Shown here: one piece after another, positions 34,340 to 43,516 of the stretch | Numbering within the stretch: the first letter of the stretch is position 1 | How the letters are laid out: each line of letters opens with the position of its first letter | Assembly: GCA_023401925.1 (NCBI GenBank) | Contig: JAEXDA010000057.1 | Span: 134,582 to 198,581, forward strand | Direction: 5' to 3' | Origin: Bacillota bacterium | GTDB lineage: Bacteria > Bacillota > UBA4882 > UBA8346 | DNA: 64,000 nucleotides | Made by a program: the position numbers and the translations under genes | The notes under the pieces: model-generated | Seen by the model: the letters and a program-made list of their open reading frames with translations, nothing else | Database searches by the model: none | What the model was told of the DNA's origin: nothing

Positions 34340-34366
34340 AAAAAAAAAGAGAGTCAAGACTCTCTT
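34340..34366 (-). terminator. Terminator of the yajC operon
   Basis: AAGAGAGT (34347-34354) pairs with ACTCTCTT (34359-34366) around a 4-base loop, followed on the minus strand by a run of seven or more T. The stem overlaps the yajC stop codon and closes the long leftward operon. Confidence 0.88.
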
Positions 34367-34664
34367 AATTTTTGACTTTTTGCACTGAACTGCGAGAAAA
34401 CTTTAATTCTACCTTATCCGCGACTTTTAATCTAACATCATCATCATCTAAGTCAACGATTTCACCGTGTAAGCCACCCGCAGTAATAACTTTATCGCCT
34501 TTTTTCAGGCTATTTAACATTGCTTGTCTTTGTTTTTGTTGCTTACGTTGGGGCGCTATCATCAAAAAATAAAAAATCGCGAAAAACCCCACCAGAATCA
34601 GGATCTGAATCAGTCCTGCATTCCCAGCTGCTGCCGGCTGAGCTGCGGCTAATAATAAATTCAT
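34365..34664 (-). CDS. yajC: Sec translocase accessory subunit YajC
   Basis: This 99-aa protein has an N-terminal membrane helix (IQILILVGFFAIFYFLMI), the conserved PQRKQQKQ and a short beta domain with SLKKGDKVITAGGLHGEIV. It binds SecDF and assists protein export. An AAGGAGG site precedes ATG 34664. As in many clostridia, it follows tgt and queA rather than secD. Confidence 0.95.
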   Translation of the reverse strand: MNLLLAAAQPAAAGNAGLIQILILVGFFAIFYFLMIAPQRKQQKQRQAMLNSLKKGDKVITAGGLHGEIVDLDDDDVRLKVADKVELKFSRSSVQKVKN

Positions 34665-34719
34665 ACTATCACCTCCTTTTAAACATATTCATTATTCGAC
34701 AAAAAGCATGGTTTTCCTT

Positions 34720-35835
34720 TTATTCACCCTGATATTGCCTGAAAAATTCCTGTTTTCGTTCCTTAAAGGTGTCGGTTCTCAGTCCTACTTTGATTTCTTC
34801 CATGATCTGCCTTAAAAAATATAAATTGTGGTAAGTAATTAAATACCCCCCCAGAAACTCTCCCGCCTTAAATAAATGACGGATATACGCTCTGGAATAG
34901 CCAGTTTTGCAAGTGTAACAACCACATTTGGGATCAAGAGGTCCGTAATCCCTGGCATATTGAGCATCGCGGATCAGAACCCTTCCTCCGGAGGTCAATG
35001 CCGTTCCATGCCGGGCAATACGGGTTGGAAAAACACAATCAAACATGTCGACTCCCCGTTCAACCCCTTCCCACAAAGCATCCGGAGAGCCAACTCCCAT
35101 TAAATAGCGGGGTTTATTTTCCGGAAGAGCAGGTACTGTATAATCCAATGCCTCATACATCAATGGCTTAGGTTCTCCTACGCTCAAACCTCCGATGGCA
35201 TAACCAGGAAATCCCAAGCTGGATAAAGCCTTAGCGCTTTCCAGGCGCAAATCCCGGTAAGTAACGCCCTGAACGATCCCAAAGAGCACTTGATTCTGCC
35301 TGTGGTGAACTTTTAAACACCTTTCCGCCCAGCGGGTTGTCCTTTCCATTGCTTCTTTGGCCGATTTGTATTCCGAAGGGTACGGCAAACATACATCAAA
35401 GGGCATGGCAATATCGGCACCCAAATCGGACTCAATCTCCATCACCCGCTCCGGTGAAAACAAATGAGCCGAACCATCAATATGGGATTTAAATGTAACG
35501 CCTTCTTCAGTGACTTTTGTTAACTTGGCCAAGCTGAATACTTGAAAACCTCCGCTATCCGTTAACATGGAACCGTTCCAGTGAACGAACGAGTGTAAGC
35601 CCCCGGCCTCCCTTACAATATCCGAGCCTGGCCGGAGATAAAGATGATATGTATTCCCAAGAATGATTTTAAATCCAATTTTATTCAAATCATCGACCGT
35701 CATAGCCTTAACCGCGCCTTGGGTGCCTACAGGCATAAAAACCGGCGTTTCGATTTGGTTATGAGCTGTAGTCAATAAACCCAACCGACCCTTATTTTCA
35801 TTGGATTCTTTCTGAATTTGAAAGGAAAATGACAT
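34720..35835 (-). CDS. tgt: Queuine tRNA-ribosyltransferase
   Basis: This 371-aa TIM-barrel enzyme has GNTYHLYLRPG, the DSGGFQVFSL catalytic-Asp region, GGLSVGEPK, YLMGVGSPD, the second catalytic Asp in DMFDCVFPTR, and zinc ligands CGCYTCKTGYSRAYIRHL. It swaps guanine 34 of tRNAs for preQ1 in the queuosine pathway. The next step is encoded just upstream by queA. Length is typical for bacterial Tgt. Confidence 0.96.
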   Translation of the reverse strand: MSFSFQIQKESNENKGRLGLLTTAHNQIETPVFMPVGTQGAVKAMTVDDLNKIGFKIILGNTYHLYLRPGSDIVREAGGLHSFVHWNGSMLTDSGGFQVFSLAKLTKVTEEGVTFKSHIDGSAHLFSPERVMEIESDLGADIAMPFDVCLPYPSEYKSAKEAMERTTRWAERCLKVHHRQNQVLFGIVQGVTYRDLRLESAKALSSLGFPGYAIGGLSVGEPKPLMYEALDYTVPALPENKPRYLMGVGSPDALWEGVERGVDMFDCVFPTRIARHGTALTSGGRVLIRDAQYARDYGPLDPKCGCYTCKTGYSRAYIRHLFKAGEFLGGYLITYHNLYFLRQIMEEIKVGLRTDTFKERKQEFFRQYQGE

Positions 35836-35895
35836 CGGAAACCTCTTATTTTATTTATAAAACTTTTATTTATAAAACCTTTATTGATAAAGCCT

Positions 35896-36918
35896 TTACT
35901 TTATAAACATGGCATCTCCAAAACTGAAGAAACGGTACCGTTCCTCTACGGCATGGTGATAACATTCCGCGATAAATTGCCGACCGGCAAAGGCTGATAC
36001 CAACATCAGCAAAGTGGATTTTGGCAGATGAAAATTAGTTATAAGTCCATCAATGATTTTAAAGTGATATCCGGGATATATAAAAATAGCAGTCTCACCG
36101 GAACCGGGAACCAATGTACCATCTTCGTGCGCCTGAGATTCCAGTACCCTGACTACCGTAGTTCCGACTGCAATAACACGTTTACCCGCCTTTTTGGTTT
36201 CTTGAATTTTCCGTACCAAATCACTTGGCAAAGAAAAAATTTCCGAATGCATGGGGTGTTCTTCCACCACTTCGGTTTTTACCGGACGAAAAGTCCCCAA
36301 GCCCACATGGAGCGTTAAAAAGCCCAACTGAACTCCATTTGCTTTCAGTTTTTCCAATACCCCATCCGTAAAATGGAGGCCTGCCGTGGGAGCAGCCACC
36401 GAACCCTCATATTTTGAATAAATGGTCTGATATCGTTCGGGATCCACTTGTTTATTGTGAATGTATGGCGGTAAAGGAGTTTCTCCGCTCCTTTGGAGCC
36501 ACTCTCTAAAATGAAGTTCCGGAGGGAACTGAACAATTCTGCCACCACCTTCAACCACTCCGGAAACTTTTCCAACAATATTTTCCGGAAATATCAATTC
36601 TACTCCGGGTTTACTCCGCTTTCCGGGGCGCACCAAACACTCCCATGCATTCTGACCCAGTTCCCGGATTAAAAAAACCTCAACCCTTGCCCCAGTACTT
36701 TCACGGGTGGCAAATAGGCGGGCCGGAATAACTCTGGTATCGTTGAAAATGATCAAATCACCCGGTTCCAAAAATTGGAGAATATCGTAAAAATGATAAT
36801 CCTTCATAATTTTACGATTGCGATCGGCCACCAGCAAACGCGAATGATCCCGGGGTTCTTCAGGGACTTGCGCAATTAATTCCGGTGGCAACAAATAATC
36901 AAATTCACTGACCTGCAT
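35896..36918 (-). CDS. queA: S-adenosylmethionine:tRNA ribosyltransferase-isomerase
   Basis: This 340-aa protein has FDYLLPPELIAQVPEEPRDHSRLLV at the N-terminus, IFNDTRVIPARL, PLPPYI, YEGSVAAPTAGLHFT and TLHVGLGTFRPV, all hallmarks of QueA, which adds the cyclopentanediol precursor to preQ1-tRNA. ATG 36918 follows GGGAG at 8 bases; the start lies 14 bases inside the end of the SpoIID-like gene. The longer frame to 36954 lacks a site. Confidence 0.95.
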   Translation of the reverse strand: MQVSEFDYLLPPELIAQVPEEPRDHSRLLVADRNRKIMKDYHFYDILQFLEPGDLIIFNDTRVIPARLFATRESTGARVEVFLIRELGQNAWECLVRPGKRSKPGVELIFPENIVGKVSGVVEGGGRIVQFPPELHFREWLQRSGETPLPPYIHNKQVDPERYQTIYSKYEGSVAAPTAGLHFTDGVLEKLKANGVQLGFLTLHVGLGTFRPVKTEVVEEHPMHSEIFSLPSDLVRKIQETKKAGKRVIAVGTTVVRVLESQAHEDGTLVPGSGETAIFIYPGYHFKIIDGLITNFHLPKSTLLMLVSAFAGRQFIAECYHHAVEERYRFFSFGDAMFIK

Positions 36919-38224
36919 TGCTTTTACTCCCATCCATGCGAAGATTATCGACATCCGTGATCATGGCCCCAGGGTAATAATGTTCCAAAATCTGCCTTTC
37001 GTTATACCCGGCTTCCGCCATGCCCTTGGCTCCCCATTGACTCATACCCACTCCATGTCCCCAGCCCGAACCCCGAAGGACAATCCGAAACGGTATCTTA
37101 TCCTGCAACCAGGACCATGGATCCGGAAGATCCCACGGCGGCATCAAAACATCCGCAAAAAGCCCTGGGATGTCGGTATCCGCCATTAAAGCCTGGGGAA
37201 AAAGACTACCGGGCAGCCACCATAAATTGATAAATGGCAGGGGACCGTAAATCACTCCGATTTGAGCTTTAACGCTAGGAAGTCCAGTCAAAGACCGAAA
37301 TTGCTCGCCACTGAGCATCTTGAAATCTAAATTACCCAGAAGAGTAATTTTCAATAGCTTACCGTCCGGACTGTAACTGACCCCTGAAATTTGTTGCAGC
37401 TGTCCAACGGATGGATAAAAATGACTTACCAAACCTTGCAGGTCCTCCCAGTTCATAGAACGTGTCCATTGATTATACGGTGAATTTTGATCCCAATCAA
37501 TCGCCGGTTTTAGATAAGGTACACTCTCATTCCATACTGAGGCAGCTTCGGCTGTAGTGCCTCCCGATGAAGAATGATATACGGCTGAAATCACTCTGCC
37601 ACGATAGGTGATAATTTTACCCGATGTACTGTCCACTGCTATATTGGTGCTATTTTTTTCCCAATCAATTCCTCCATATACTTGGCAATGATCGGTTGGG
37701 CAAAGATCAAAATCACGATTGGCATGTCGGCCCAAAACTGAAATAGCATAAGTTCTGGCTGCTATCGCCTGGGCTCTGAGCGCGGCTGGAGGCCATGATG
37801 CCATTACCTCCCGGGGTACCACGCCCCGTAAATAATCATCAAGAGAAATATAATCAATCAAATTAATATGGTTGTTTTTTGCAGATATTAAAAAACCACC
37901 CCGGTAACGGTGATTATTCCACATTAATGGACTTTGACTCGGAATCACTAAAAATGGGCCTACGCCAATGGGGACACTATCAAGCTCTAAAATATCGTTA
38001 CATACCGTGAAAACAACCTGTTCTCCCGGAATAGGCAGATTAACCGGTTCTGCACCGGTCAAATCCAAAATAGCTTCACTATCAGCTACCCAAAGTGTTA
38101 TGGCATCCTGATCAACTGCCAAACCAACTTTTACGGGCCCTAAATCGGCAGCCATCACCGGATTTAGGTTGTATCCAATCGTCAAACACCCAATCCCTAT
38201 CAAAATCTTCATGAACTTTCCCAT
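36905..38224 (-). CDS. SpoIID/LytB-domain protein
   Basis: This 439-aa protein has a signal peptide and the SpoIID domain: DYISLDDYLRGVVPREVMASWPPAALRAQAIAARTYA near residues 125-165, and the C-terminal GSGWGHGVGMSQWGAKGMAEAGY near residues 390-415. SpoIID enzymes are lytic transglycosylases that act on peptidoglycan during engulfment. This variant between era and queA is the longer clostridial type and may serve in sporulation or general wall remodelling. ATG 38224 has GGGAG at 6 bases. Confidence 0.88.
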   Translation of the reverse strand: MGKFMKILIGIGCLTIGYNLNPVMAADLGPVKVGLAVDQDAITLWVADSEAILDLTGAEPVNLPIPGEQVVFTVCNDILELDSVPIGVGPFLVIPSQSPLMWNNHRYRGGFLISAKNNHINLIDYISLDDYLRGVVPREVMASWPPAALRAQAIAARTYAISVLGRHANRDFDLCPTDHCQVYGGIDWEKNSTNIAVDSTSGKIITYRGRVISAVYHSSSGGTTAEAASVWNESVPYLKPAIDWDQNSPYNQWTRSMNWEDLQGLVSHFYPSVGQLQQISGVSYSPDGKLLKITLLGNLDFKMLSGEQFRSLTGLPSVKAQIGVIYGPLPFINLWWLPGSLFPQALMADTDIPGLFADVLMPPWDLPDPWSWLQDKIPFRIVLRGSGWGHGVGMSQWGAKGMAEAGYNERQILEHYYPGAMITDVDNLRMDGSKSNAGQ

Positions 38225-38241
38225 ATTCAACTCCCGCATGA

Positions 38242-39156
38242 TCACCTATCCCGATTACGGGTATCATCCCAATAACCGAATTCCTTCAAGGAGGGCTCAT
38301 GGTTGCGCCAATTTTTCCGTACTTTCACCCATAGATTTAAAAAAACGGGCGCGTCCAGTAAAAGTTCCAAATCTTCCCGGGCGGCTTTTCCAATATTTTT
38401 TAAGCGCTCTCCCCCTGCCCCGATAATGATCCCTTTTTGAGAGTCCCGCTCCACGTAAAGGGTAGCTTCGATATAAATCCTGCCATTACTGCGTTCCTTC
38501 ATCTCTTCCACTTGAACCGCGATGGCATGAGGCACTTCGTCTTGAGTGAATTGAAGGACCTTCTCCCTTAAGAACTCGGCTGCGATAAATCGTTCGGGAT
38601 GATCCGTGATTTGATCCGGCGGATAAAAAGCCGGTCCAACAGGAAGTTGATCGGCAATTTCCGCCAGCAACTGCGGAATACCTCGGCCGGTTTGAGCCGA
38701 AACCCGGAATTTCCGCTCGAAAGCTTCTATTTGAGGGGGCTCGTTATCATCAGCCACCAAGTCATCTTTATTCCACAACACAAATACCGGGGTCGTGGTT
38801 CCTTTCAAAACATCGGCCACTTTTTGATCCGCCGGTGTAAACCCGGCGCTGCTGTCCAAAACCCAAAGGATCAAATCCACATCGGGTAAAACCAATTGGG
38901 CAGCCCGGTTCATTTGATCGCCCAAGCGGTGAAGGGATCGATGTAAGCCGGGGGTATCAACCCAGACTATCTGATAATCTTCAGTCGTTAAAATCCCACG
39001 CAAAGAATTTCGGGTCGTTTGAGGCTTCTCGGAAGTAATTGTTATTTTCTGTCCAACGAAGTTATTAAAAAGGCTTGATTTCCCAACATTCGGCCGGCCA
39101 ATTAAGGCTACAAAACCCGATTTAAATTTATGATTCATAAATGAATTATTATTCAT
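38242..39156 (-). CDS. era: GTPase Era
   Basis: This 304-aa protein has GRPNVGKSSLFN (G1), the effector TTRN, DTPG (G3), NKDD (G4) and a C-terminal KH domain with GIIIGAGGERLKNIG. It binds the 3' end of 16S rRNA during small-subunit maturation. ATG 39156 overlaps the stop of the upstream acetyltransferase (TAATG); a later Met is possible because the first ten residues are not conserved. Confidence 0.95.
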   Translation of the reverse strand: MNNNSFMNHKFKSGFVALIGRPNVGKSSLFNNFVGQKITITSEKPQTTRNSLRGILTTEDYQIVWVDTPGLHRSLHRLGDQMNRAAQLVLPDVDLILWVLDSSAGFTPADQKVADVLKGTTTPVFVLWNKDDLVADDNEPPQIEAFERKFRVSAQTGRGIPQLLAEIADQLPVGPAFYPPDQITDHPERFIAAEFLREKVLQFTQDEVPHAIAVQVEEMKERSNGRIYIEATLYVERDSQKGIIIGAGGERLKNIGKAAREDLELLLDAPVFLNLWVKVRKNWRNHEPSLKEFGYWDDTRNRDR

Positions 39157-39626
39157 TATTTTTCCCAATTCCACTCCAGTAACCACCGGTCTTCTCCGGG
39201 GCCATAATAGTCTTTTAAAAATCCCATTCGTTTCATTTGAAACTTGTCTTCATAAATATGAAGCGCTGCCTTGTTTTCCGGATGAACGGTTAATTGGAGT
39301 CTGGTAAATCCGGCTCTGGGCATGGCCTCAAAAATATGCCTCAATAGAGCAGTCCCTACTCCGTTCCCTTGATAATCGAGGGCTACTGCATAACCATACA
39401 AATAAACAAGTTCCGAATCACGCCAATCTCTCATTAACTGGGCAATCCCCACCGGTTTACCGTTTAATCTGGCCAGGTAAACTCTTCCATAGTGCAGGAA
39501 CGGCGGTAAAGACCATTCATTTAAACTGGCAGGGCCAAAGACCTCCTCATCAATACTAAGCAAAATCTCCCGCAAATAATCATCCACTGATGTTACGATT
39601 TCTATACTTATAACCGAATCTTCCAA
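39156..39626 (-). CDS. GNAT-family N-acetyltransferase
   Basis: This 156-aa protein has acetyl-CoA binding motif YQGNGVGTALLRHI (about residues 91-104) and the C-terminal HPENKAALHIYEDKFQMKRMG of GNAT enzymes. TTG 39626 follows GGAGGG at 7 bases; the frame upstream overlaps cdd and has no better start. It is co-transcribed with cdd and era; substrate unknown. Confidence 0.85.
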   Translation of the reverse strand: MEDSVISIEIVTSVDDYLREILLSIDEEVFGPASLNEWSLPPFLHYGRVYLARLNGKPVGIAQLMRDWRDSELVYLYGYAVALDYQGNGVGTALLRHIFEAMPRAGFTRLQLTVHPENKAALHIYEDKFQMKRMGFLKDYYGPGEDRWLLEWNWEK

Positions 39627-39723
39627 TTTAAACCCTCCATGTTTCAAGCAAATCACCCGAAAACGCAGTACAAATCCCTTGGTAAAATAAACATTTTTCA
39701 CCGCTAAGCAATAATCAATAGGT

Positions 39724-40146
39724 TCACGAAGTGGTTTCCAGCGATTCATTCAGACTTTTGGGGGTGAAAGCTCCCGGTAAATATTGAGCTAGGGTGGTTT
39801 CAATCTTTTTCCCTTCCAGGTTCACTAAAATGAGGACTAAATCCAATCCAAACTCAACCAAAAATTGACGGCAAATTCCACAGGGCGCAGCAGGCTCTGT
39901 CCCGTCCGTGGCCACAACCAGAGCTTCAAAACCTCTCTCCCCTTCAGACACAGCCTTCACCGCTGCAGTACGTTCAGCGCATATTGTGGCGCCGAAAGAA
40001 GCGTTTTCTACATTGCAGCCGCTATAAATACGGCCTGATTTTCCAAGTAAAGCAGCACCCACTTGGAAGCGAGAATAAGGAGCATAAGCCTTTTGACGGG
40101 CATTCAGGGCTGTTTGAATCAATTCCTGTTTTTGAGTTTCATTCAT
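39724..40146 (-). CDS. cdd: Cytidine deaminase
   Basis: This 140-aa protein has YAPYSRFQVGAALL, GCNVENASFGATICAERTA (zinc Cys and catalytic Glu) and PCGICRQFL (two zinc Cys), as in tetrameric bacterial cytidine deaminases. It salvages cytidine and deoxycytidine to uridines. The place between dgkA and era is common in Firmicutes. Confidence 0.96.
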   Translation of the reverse strand: MNETQKQELIQTALNARQKAYAPYSRFQVGAALLGKSGRIYSGCNVENASFGATICAERTAAVKAVSEGERGFEALVVATDGTEPAAPCGICRQFLVEFGLDLVLILVNLEGKKIETTLAQYLPGAFTPKSLNESLETTS

Positions 40147-40162
40147 ACTTGAAATTTCCCCT

Positions 40163-40861
40163 TTATTTCAGAATTTGAAATACAACCAGAGAAATCAGGC
40201 ATCCAAGCGTACCTCCGGCAATAACCTCGGGCCAGGTATGAACATGATTTTCAACCCGGCTCTCTGCAATCAGCAGCACTAAAAATCCTGCCAAAAAGAA
40301 GACTAAGCTATTGTGACAGATAAAAAAAATAGCCGTAGCAGCTGAAGCTCCAAGTGCCGTATGACCACTGGGCATACCCCCCTGGATGAGTCGCGCCTTT
40401 TTGGTAATTGACTTACTGAGGATGACCACGACAATTGTCAACAAAATAGCTACCAGACTCAGATAAGCCGGAGCTCTTTGCAACGATTCAATCACTCTGG
40501 GAATCAGCGGGTCGAATTTGGGAGCAAAAATCAGATACCCAACGATAATTGCCAACACGGCAGCAACCAGTACGGCACCGGCAGACACATTTTTAATAAT
40601 TGCCGCCAAAGGATGATAGTCTGGGGTTATTAAATCAACCGTTACCTCTAAAGCAGTATTCATCATCTCCGTTACTATCACGAAAGCAATGGTCATAAAG
40701 AGGATTAAAATCTCCAATTTCGTCAATTGAAGAAGTAGTGACAAGATTAATACTCCGCCGGTGGTCAGGAAGTGCAAGCGAATATTGCGCTGTGTCTTAA
40801 ATGCGTAAATTATCCCTTCGAACGCATTATTAAAAGAGTCCAGGAGGCTTCTCGACCTCAA
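40163..40861 (-). CDS. dgkA: Diacylglycerol/undecaprenol kinase fused to a PAP2 phosphatase
   Basis: In this 232-aa protein, residues 1-105 are a DgkA-type kinase (FNNAFEGIIYAFKTQRNIRLH, FVIVTEMMNTALEVTVDLI). Residues about 130-232 are a PAP2 domain with KKARLIQGGMPSGHTALG and AESRVENHVHTWPEVIAG, carrying the Arg, SGH and SR..H residues of lipid-phosphate phosphatases. The two halves could interconvert undecaprenol and its phosphate, the carrier for wall synthesis. TTG 40861 follows GGAGG at 8 bases. Confidence 0.9.
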   Translation of the reverse strand: MRSRSLLDSFNNAFEGIIYAFKTQRNIRLHFLTTGGVLILSLLLQLTKLEILILFMTIAFVIVTEMMNTALEVTVDLITPDYHPLAAIIKNVSAGAVLVAAVLAIIVGYLIFAPKFDPLIPRVIESLQRAPAYLSLVAILLTIVVVILSKSITKKARLIQGGMPSGHTALGASAATAIFFICHNSLVFFLAGFLVLLIAESRVENHVHTWPEVIAGGTLGCLISLVVFQILK

Positions 40862-40863
40862 AT

Positions 40864-41334
40864 CTATTTCCTCCCTATCTGAAAAGCAGCCAATATTTTT
40901 TCTTCTTCAGTACGCATCGCGACTGTATCTTCCGGGGTTTGGTGATCATAACCCAACAAATGCAATAAACCGTGGATAGCCAGATAATTAAGTTCGCGAA
41001 TTAAGGAATGCTCATACTCTTTGGACTGATCAACTGCACGTTCCATCGATATGAAGATATCGCCCAATAGTTCTGGGGCATCCTCCGGCAAAACATCTTG
41101 ACCTTCGGTCACATCTTCCTCCATAGCAAAAGACAAAACGTCGGTGGGTTGATCCAAACCGCGATATTGCGAATTTAACTCCTGGATATATTGATTGTCC
41201 ACTAAGACAACACTGACTTCGGATTGAGGCTTTTGGTGCGCATTCAAGGCGTTTTGTAAAACATCCTCCAACAAATGGAGCCATTGTTCCTCAACCGGAA
41301 TGATTTCCTGAATATTATTTACCAGTATCGCCAT
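40864..41334 (-). CDS. ybeY: Endoribonuclease YbeY
   Basis: This 156-aa protein has the metal-binding motif HGLLHLLGYDH near residues 120-130 and LNSQYRGLDQPTDVLSF. It takes part in 16S rRNA 3'-end maturation and ribosome quality control. ATG 41334 follows AAAGGAAG and overlaps the end of yqfF by 20 bases. The longer upstream frame belongs to the overlap. Confidence 0.95.
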   Translation of the reverse strand: MAILVNNIQEIIPVEEQWLHLLEDVLQNALNAHQKPQSEVSVVLVDNQYIQELNSQYRGLDQPTDVLSFAMEEDVTEGQDVLPEDAPELLGDIFISMERAVDQSKEYEHSLIRELNYLAIHGLLHLLGYDHQTPEDTVAMRTEEEKILAAFQIGRK

Positions 41335-43516
41335 TGGTCTTCTTCCTTTCAATTTCTTGGAGGACATTATCCGGATATTCAATCCGGTTATGGAACATTC
41401 CGCCCAGTACTTTGATAAAACTATTTTTGACATTATTCAGATCTTTGAGTGTTAAGTTGCACTCATCAAATTGACCGTCATCCAGGCGTTCGCGAATAAT
41501 CCTTTGTACCAGGGTTTCAACTTTGGCGGGCGTAGGCTTCGGTAAAGACTTCACAGCTGCCTCCACCGAATCAGCCAACATTACCAAAGCGGCTTCCTTG
41601 GTTTGAGGTTTAGGTCCCTCATAGCGGAAATCCTCTTCGATTAAATTTTCTTTTTCAACTTGCGCATTTTCTGATGCACGTCTATAAAAGTAGCGCACCA
41701 AATCCGTACCGTGATGCTGTTCAATGATTTCCACCAATTTCTCCGGTAACCCATGTTCTCGGGCAATTTCGGCCCCTTCTTTCACATGATAGGTAATGAT
41801 TAAAGTGCTGAGTGTGGGATTGAGCTTTTCATGGGGATTATCCTGAGTAAACAGGTTTTCTACAAAGAAATAAGGTCGTTTGATTTTCCCGATATCATGA
41901 TAATAAGAACCTACCCGAACCCATAAAGCATCCGCACCGATACCCTCAGCTGCGGCTTCGGCCAAATTGCCGACCATAATACTATGATGGTAAGTACCCG
42001 GAGCTTCGATTTGGAGTCTTCGCAGCAATGGGTGGCCTGGATTGGAAAGTTCCAGCAAACGGATGGCCGAAGTGAGCCGGAAAAGATGTTCCAAAAACGG
42101 TAAAGAGCCGATGGCCAGTACGGCCGATAAAAAACCATTGGCAATCGAAAGCATCACCGCCTGATAATCAAAAGTGGTACGGAAAAGTAGATTGATCAGA
42201 GTTACGGTAACCGCATTGACAAACATTAAAATAAAGCCACATCGCACCAGATCTCTCTGACGCCCAAATTTTAGAAGCACCAGGACAGGAACCGCACCGC
42301 TCACAAAATAAAAAATGGTCAGCGCCAGACTATAATCAACAATGATACCTCCCAGCAAACTGAGGATCACGGTCATAGCCAATGCTAACTGAGGATTAAT
42401 CAAAATTGTCATCAGCATCGAACCAAAACTAATCGGAGCCAAATAAGGCAAGGTGTTATTCTCTGTCAAGGATAATACCTTAATAAGCCCGACTACAATA
42501 AGAAACAACAACAAGAGCAGATATAACAAACGCTCCTGCTTAAATAATTCATTATGAAATTGCCAAATATAAAGGGTTACCAGGCCGATGAGGAGAAGAA
42601 TAAAACAGGATAAGCTCAAGAAAACTTGAATGCGGTTGGATTTGGTGACAATTAAGTGCAAATCCTGCAACATCTTTAAATCATTCTCGGTAACAACCTG
42701 ATCCTTAGCGATCAATACCTCGCCGGCGTGATGAACCACTTCCGGTACCTCGCCGCGGACCCGGTTTTCAATTTTTTTAATTTTAGTAGCATTGATGATC
42801 AAATTGGGTTGAACGACAGCCTCCAATAAACTGACCACTGTCGAAGCAATTTCCGGGGATACCTTTTGTTCCGCAACCATTTGGGGTAATAAAAGCCGGA
42901 TAGTGGCAACACTTTTTGAGTCGATCCGCTGATGCTGCTCAATGTCAGCAATAAGCTGATGGCTTTTGATTTTGAGTTCCTGGTAAAAGTCATCCGGCAA
43001 TAGGACTATCCGCTTTAGCATACTGAAATTGGGGGTCTGGTAAAAAAAATTTTTATAGTTTTCAATTCGAATTGAATTCGAATTGAAGGTTTTGGTTGGA
43101 GCGGCCAGATATTTTTTGCGTGTTAAATCAATCGCCTCAAAAAAGCGATTGAGCTTAAAAGAAATCATCTGACTAACTTGTTCGTCGACTTGATAATTAT
43201 CCGGATCCTGCATTGCAATTTCTAAAGCCCGATCCACCGCATCCTTCTGAGCAAGCCTGGTAGCCTCTCGATCGGAGACATCTTTGGGCGCGATAATCTC
43301 AACCTTGCTGGCTTGTCCAACTTTCAAATCATAAGTATGAGGCGACAAATTAAACTGCAATAACGTAATCAGCATGGAAAAACAGAAAACGATTAAAAAT
43401 CCCTCTCGAAAGGAAGGCAGCCTTAAAATACCGCTAATTTTACTCATCATTTCAAACGGCATGACACTACTTTTAGATTTTTTGGAATTTACATTTTGGT
43501 TTTCATTGAGCTCCAA
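41315..43516 (-). CDS. yqfF: 7TM-HD cyclic-di-AMP phosphodiesterase (PgpH/YqfF)
   Basis: This 733-aa protein has an N-terminal membrane helix, an extracytoplasmic 7TM-HDED region (about residues 55-300), and seven membrane helices (about 305-500). The cytoplasmic HD domain has PGTYHHSIMVGNLAE, SYYHDIGKIKRP, ITYHVKEG and EQHHGTD. PgpH-type enzymes hydrolyse c-di-AMP. TTG 43516 follows AAAGGAG and overlaps the phoH stop. A 27-bp perfect DNA palindrome is embedded in the extracytoplasmic-domain codons (43061-43087). Confidence 0.94.
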   Translation of the reverse strand: MELNENQNVNSKKSKSSVMPFEMMSKISGILRLPSFREGFLIVFCFSMLITLLQFNLSPHTYDLKVGQASKVEIIAPKDVSDREATRLAQKDAVDRALEIAMQDPDNYQVDEQVSQMISFKLNRFFEAIDLTRKKYLAAPTKTFNSNSIRIENYKNFFYQTPNFSMLKRIVLLPDDFYQELKIKSHQLIADIEQHQRIDSKSVATIRLLLPQMVAEQKVSPEIASTVVSLLEAVVQPNLIINATKIKKIENRVRGEVPEVVHHAGEVLIAKDQVVTENDLKMLQDLHLIVTKSNRIQVFLSLSCFILLLIGLVTLYIWQFHNELFKQERLLYLLLLLFLIVVGLIKVLSLTENNTLPYLAPISFGSMLMTILINPQLALAMTVILSLLGGIIVDYSLALTIFYFVSGAVPVLVLLKFGRQRDLVRCGFILMFVNAVTVTLINLLFRTTFDYQAVMLSIANGFLSAVLAIGSLPFLEHLFRLTSAIRLLELSNPGHPLLRRLQIEAPGTYHHSIMVGNLAEAAAEGIGADALWVRVGSYYHDIGKIKRPYFFVENLFTQDNPHEKLNPTLSTLIITYHVKEGAEIAREHGLPEKLVEIIEQHHGTDLVRYFYRRASENAQVEKENLIEEDFRYEGPKPQTKEAALVMLADSVEAAVKSLPKPTPAKVETLVQRIIRERLDDGQFDECNLTLKDLNNVKNSFIKVLGGMFHNRIEYPDNVLQEIERKKTNGDTGK
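43061..43087. repeat. 27-bp perfect palindrome inside yqfF
   Basis: TTCAATTCGAATT-G-AATTCGAATTGAA reads the same on both strands apart from the centre base. It encodes FNSNSIRIE in the extracytoplasmic region of yqfF. It is AT-rich, built from overlapping AATTCG words. Confidence 0.85.
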
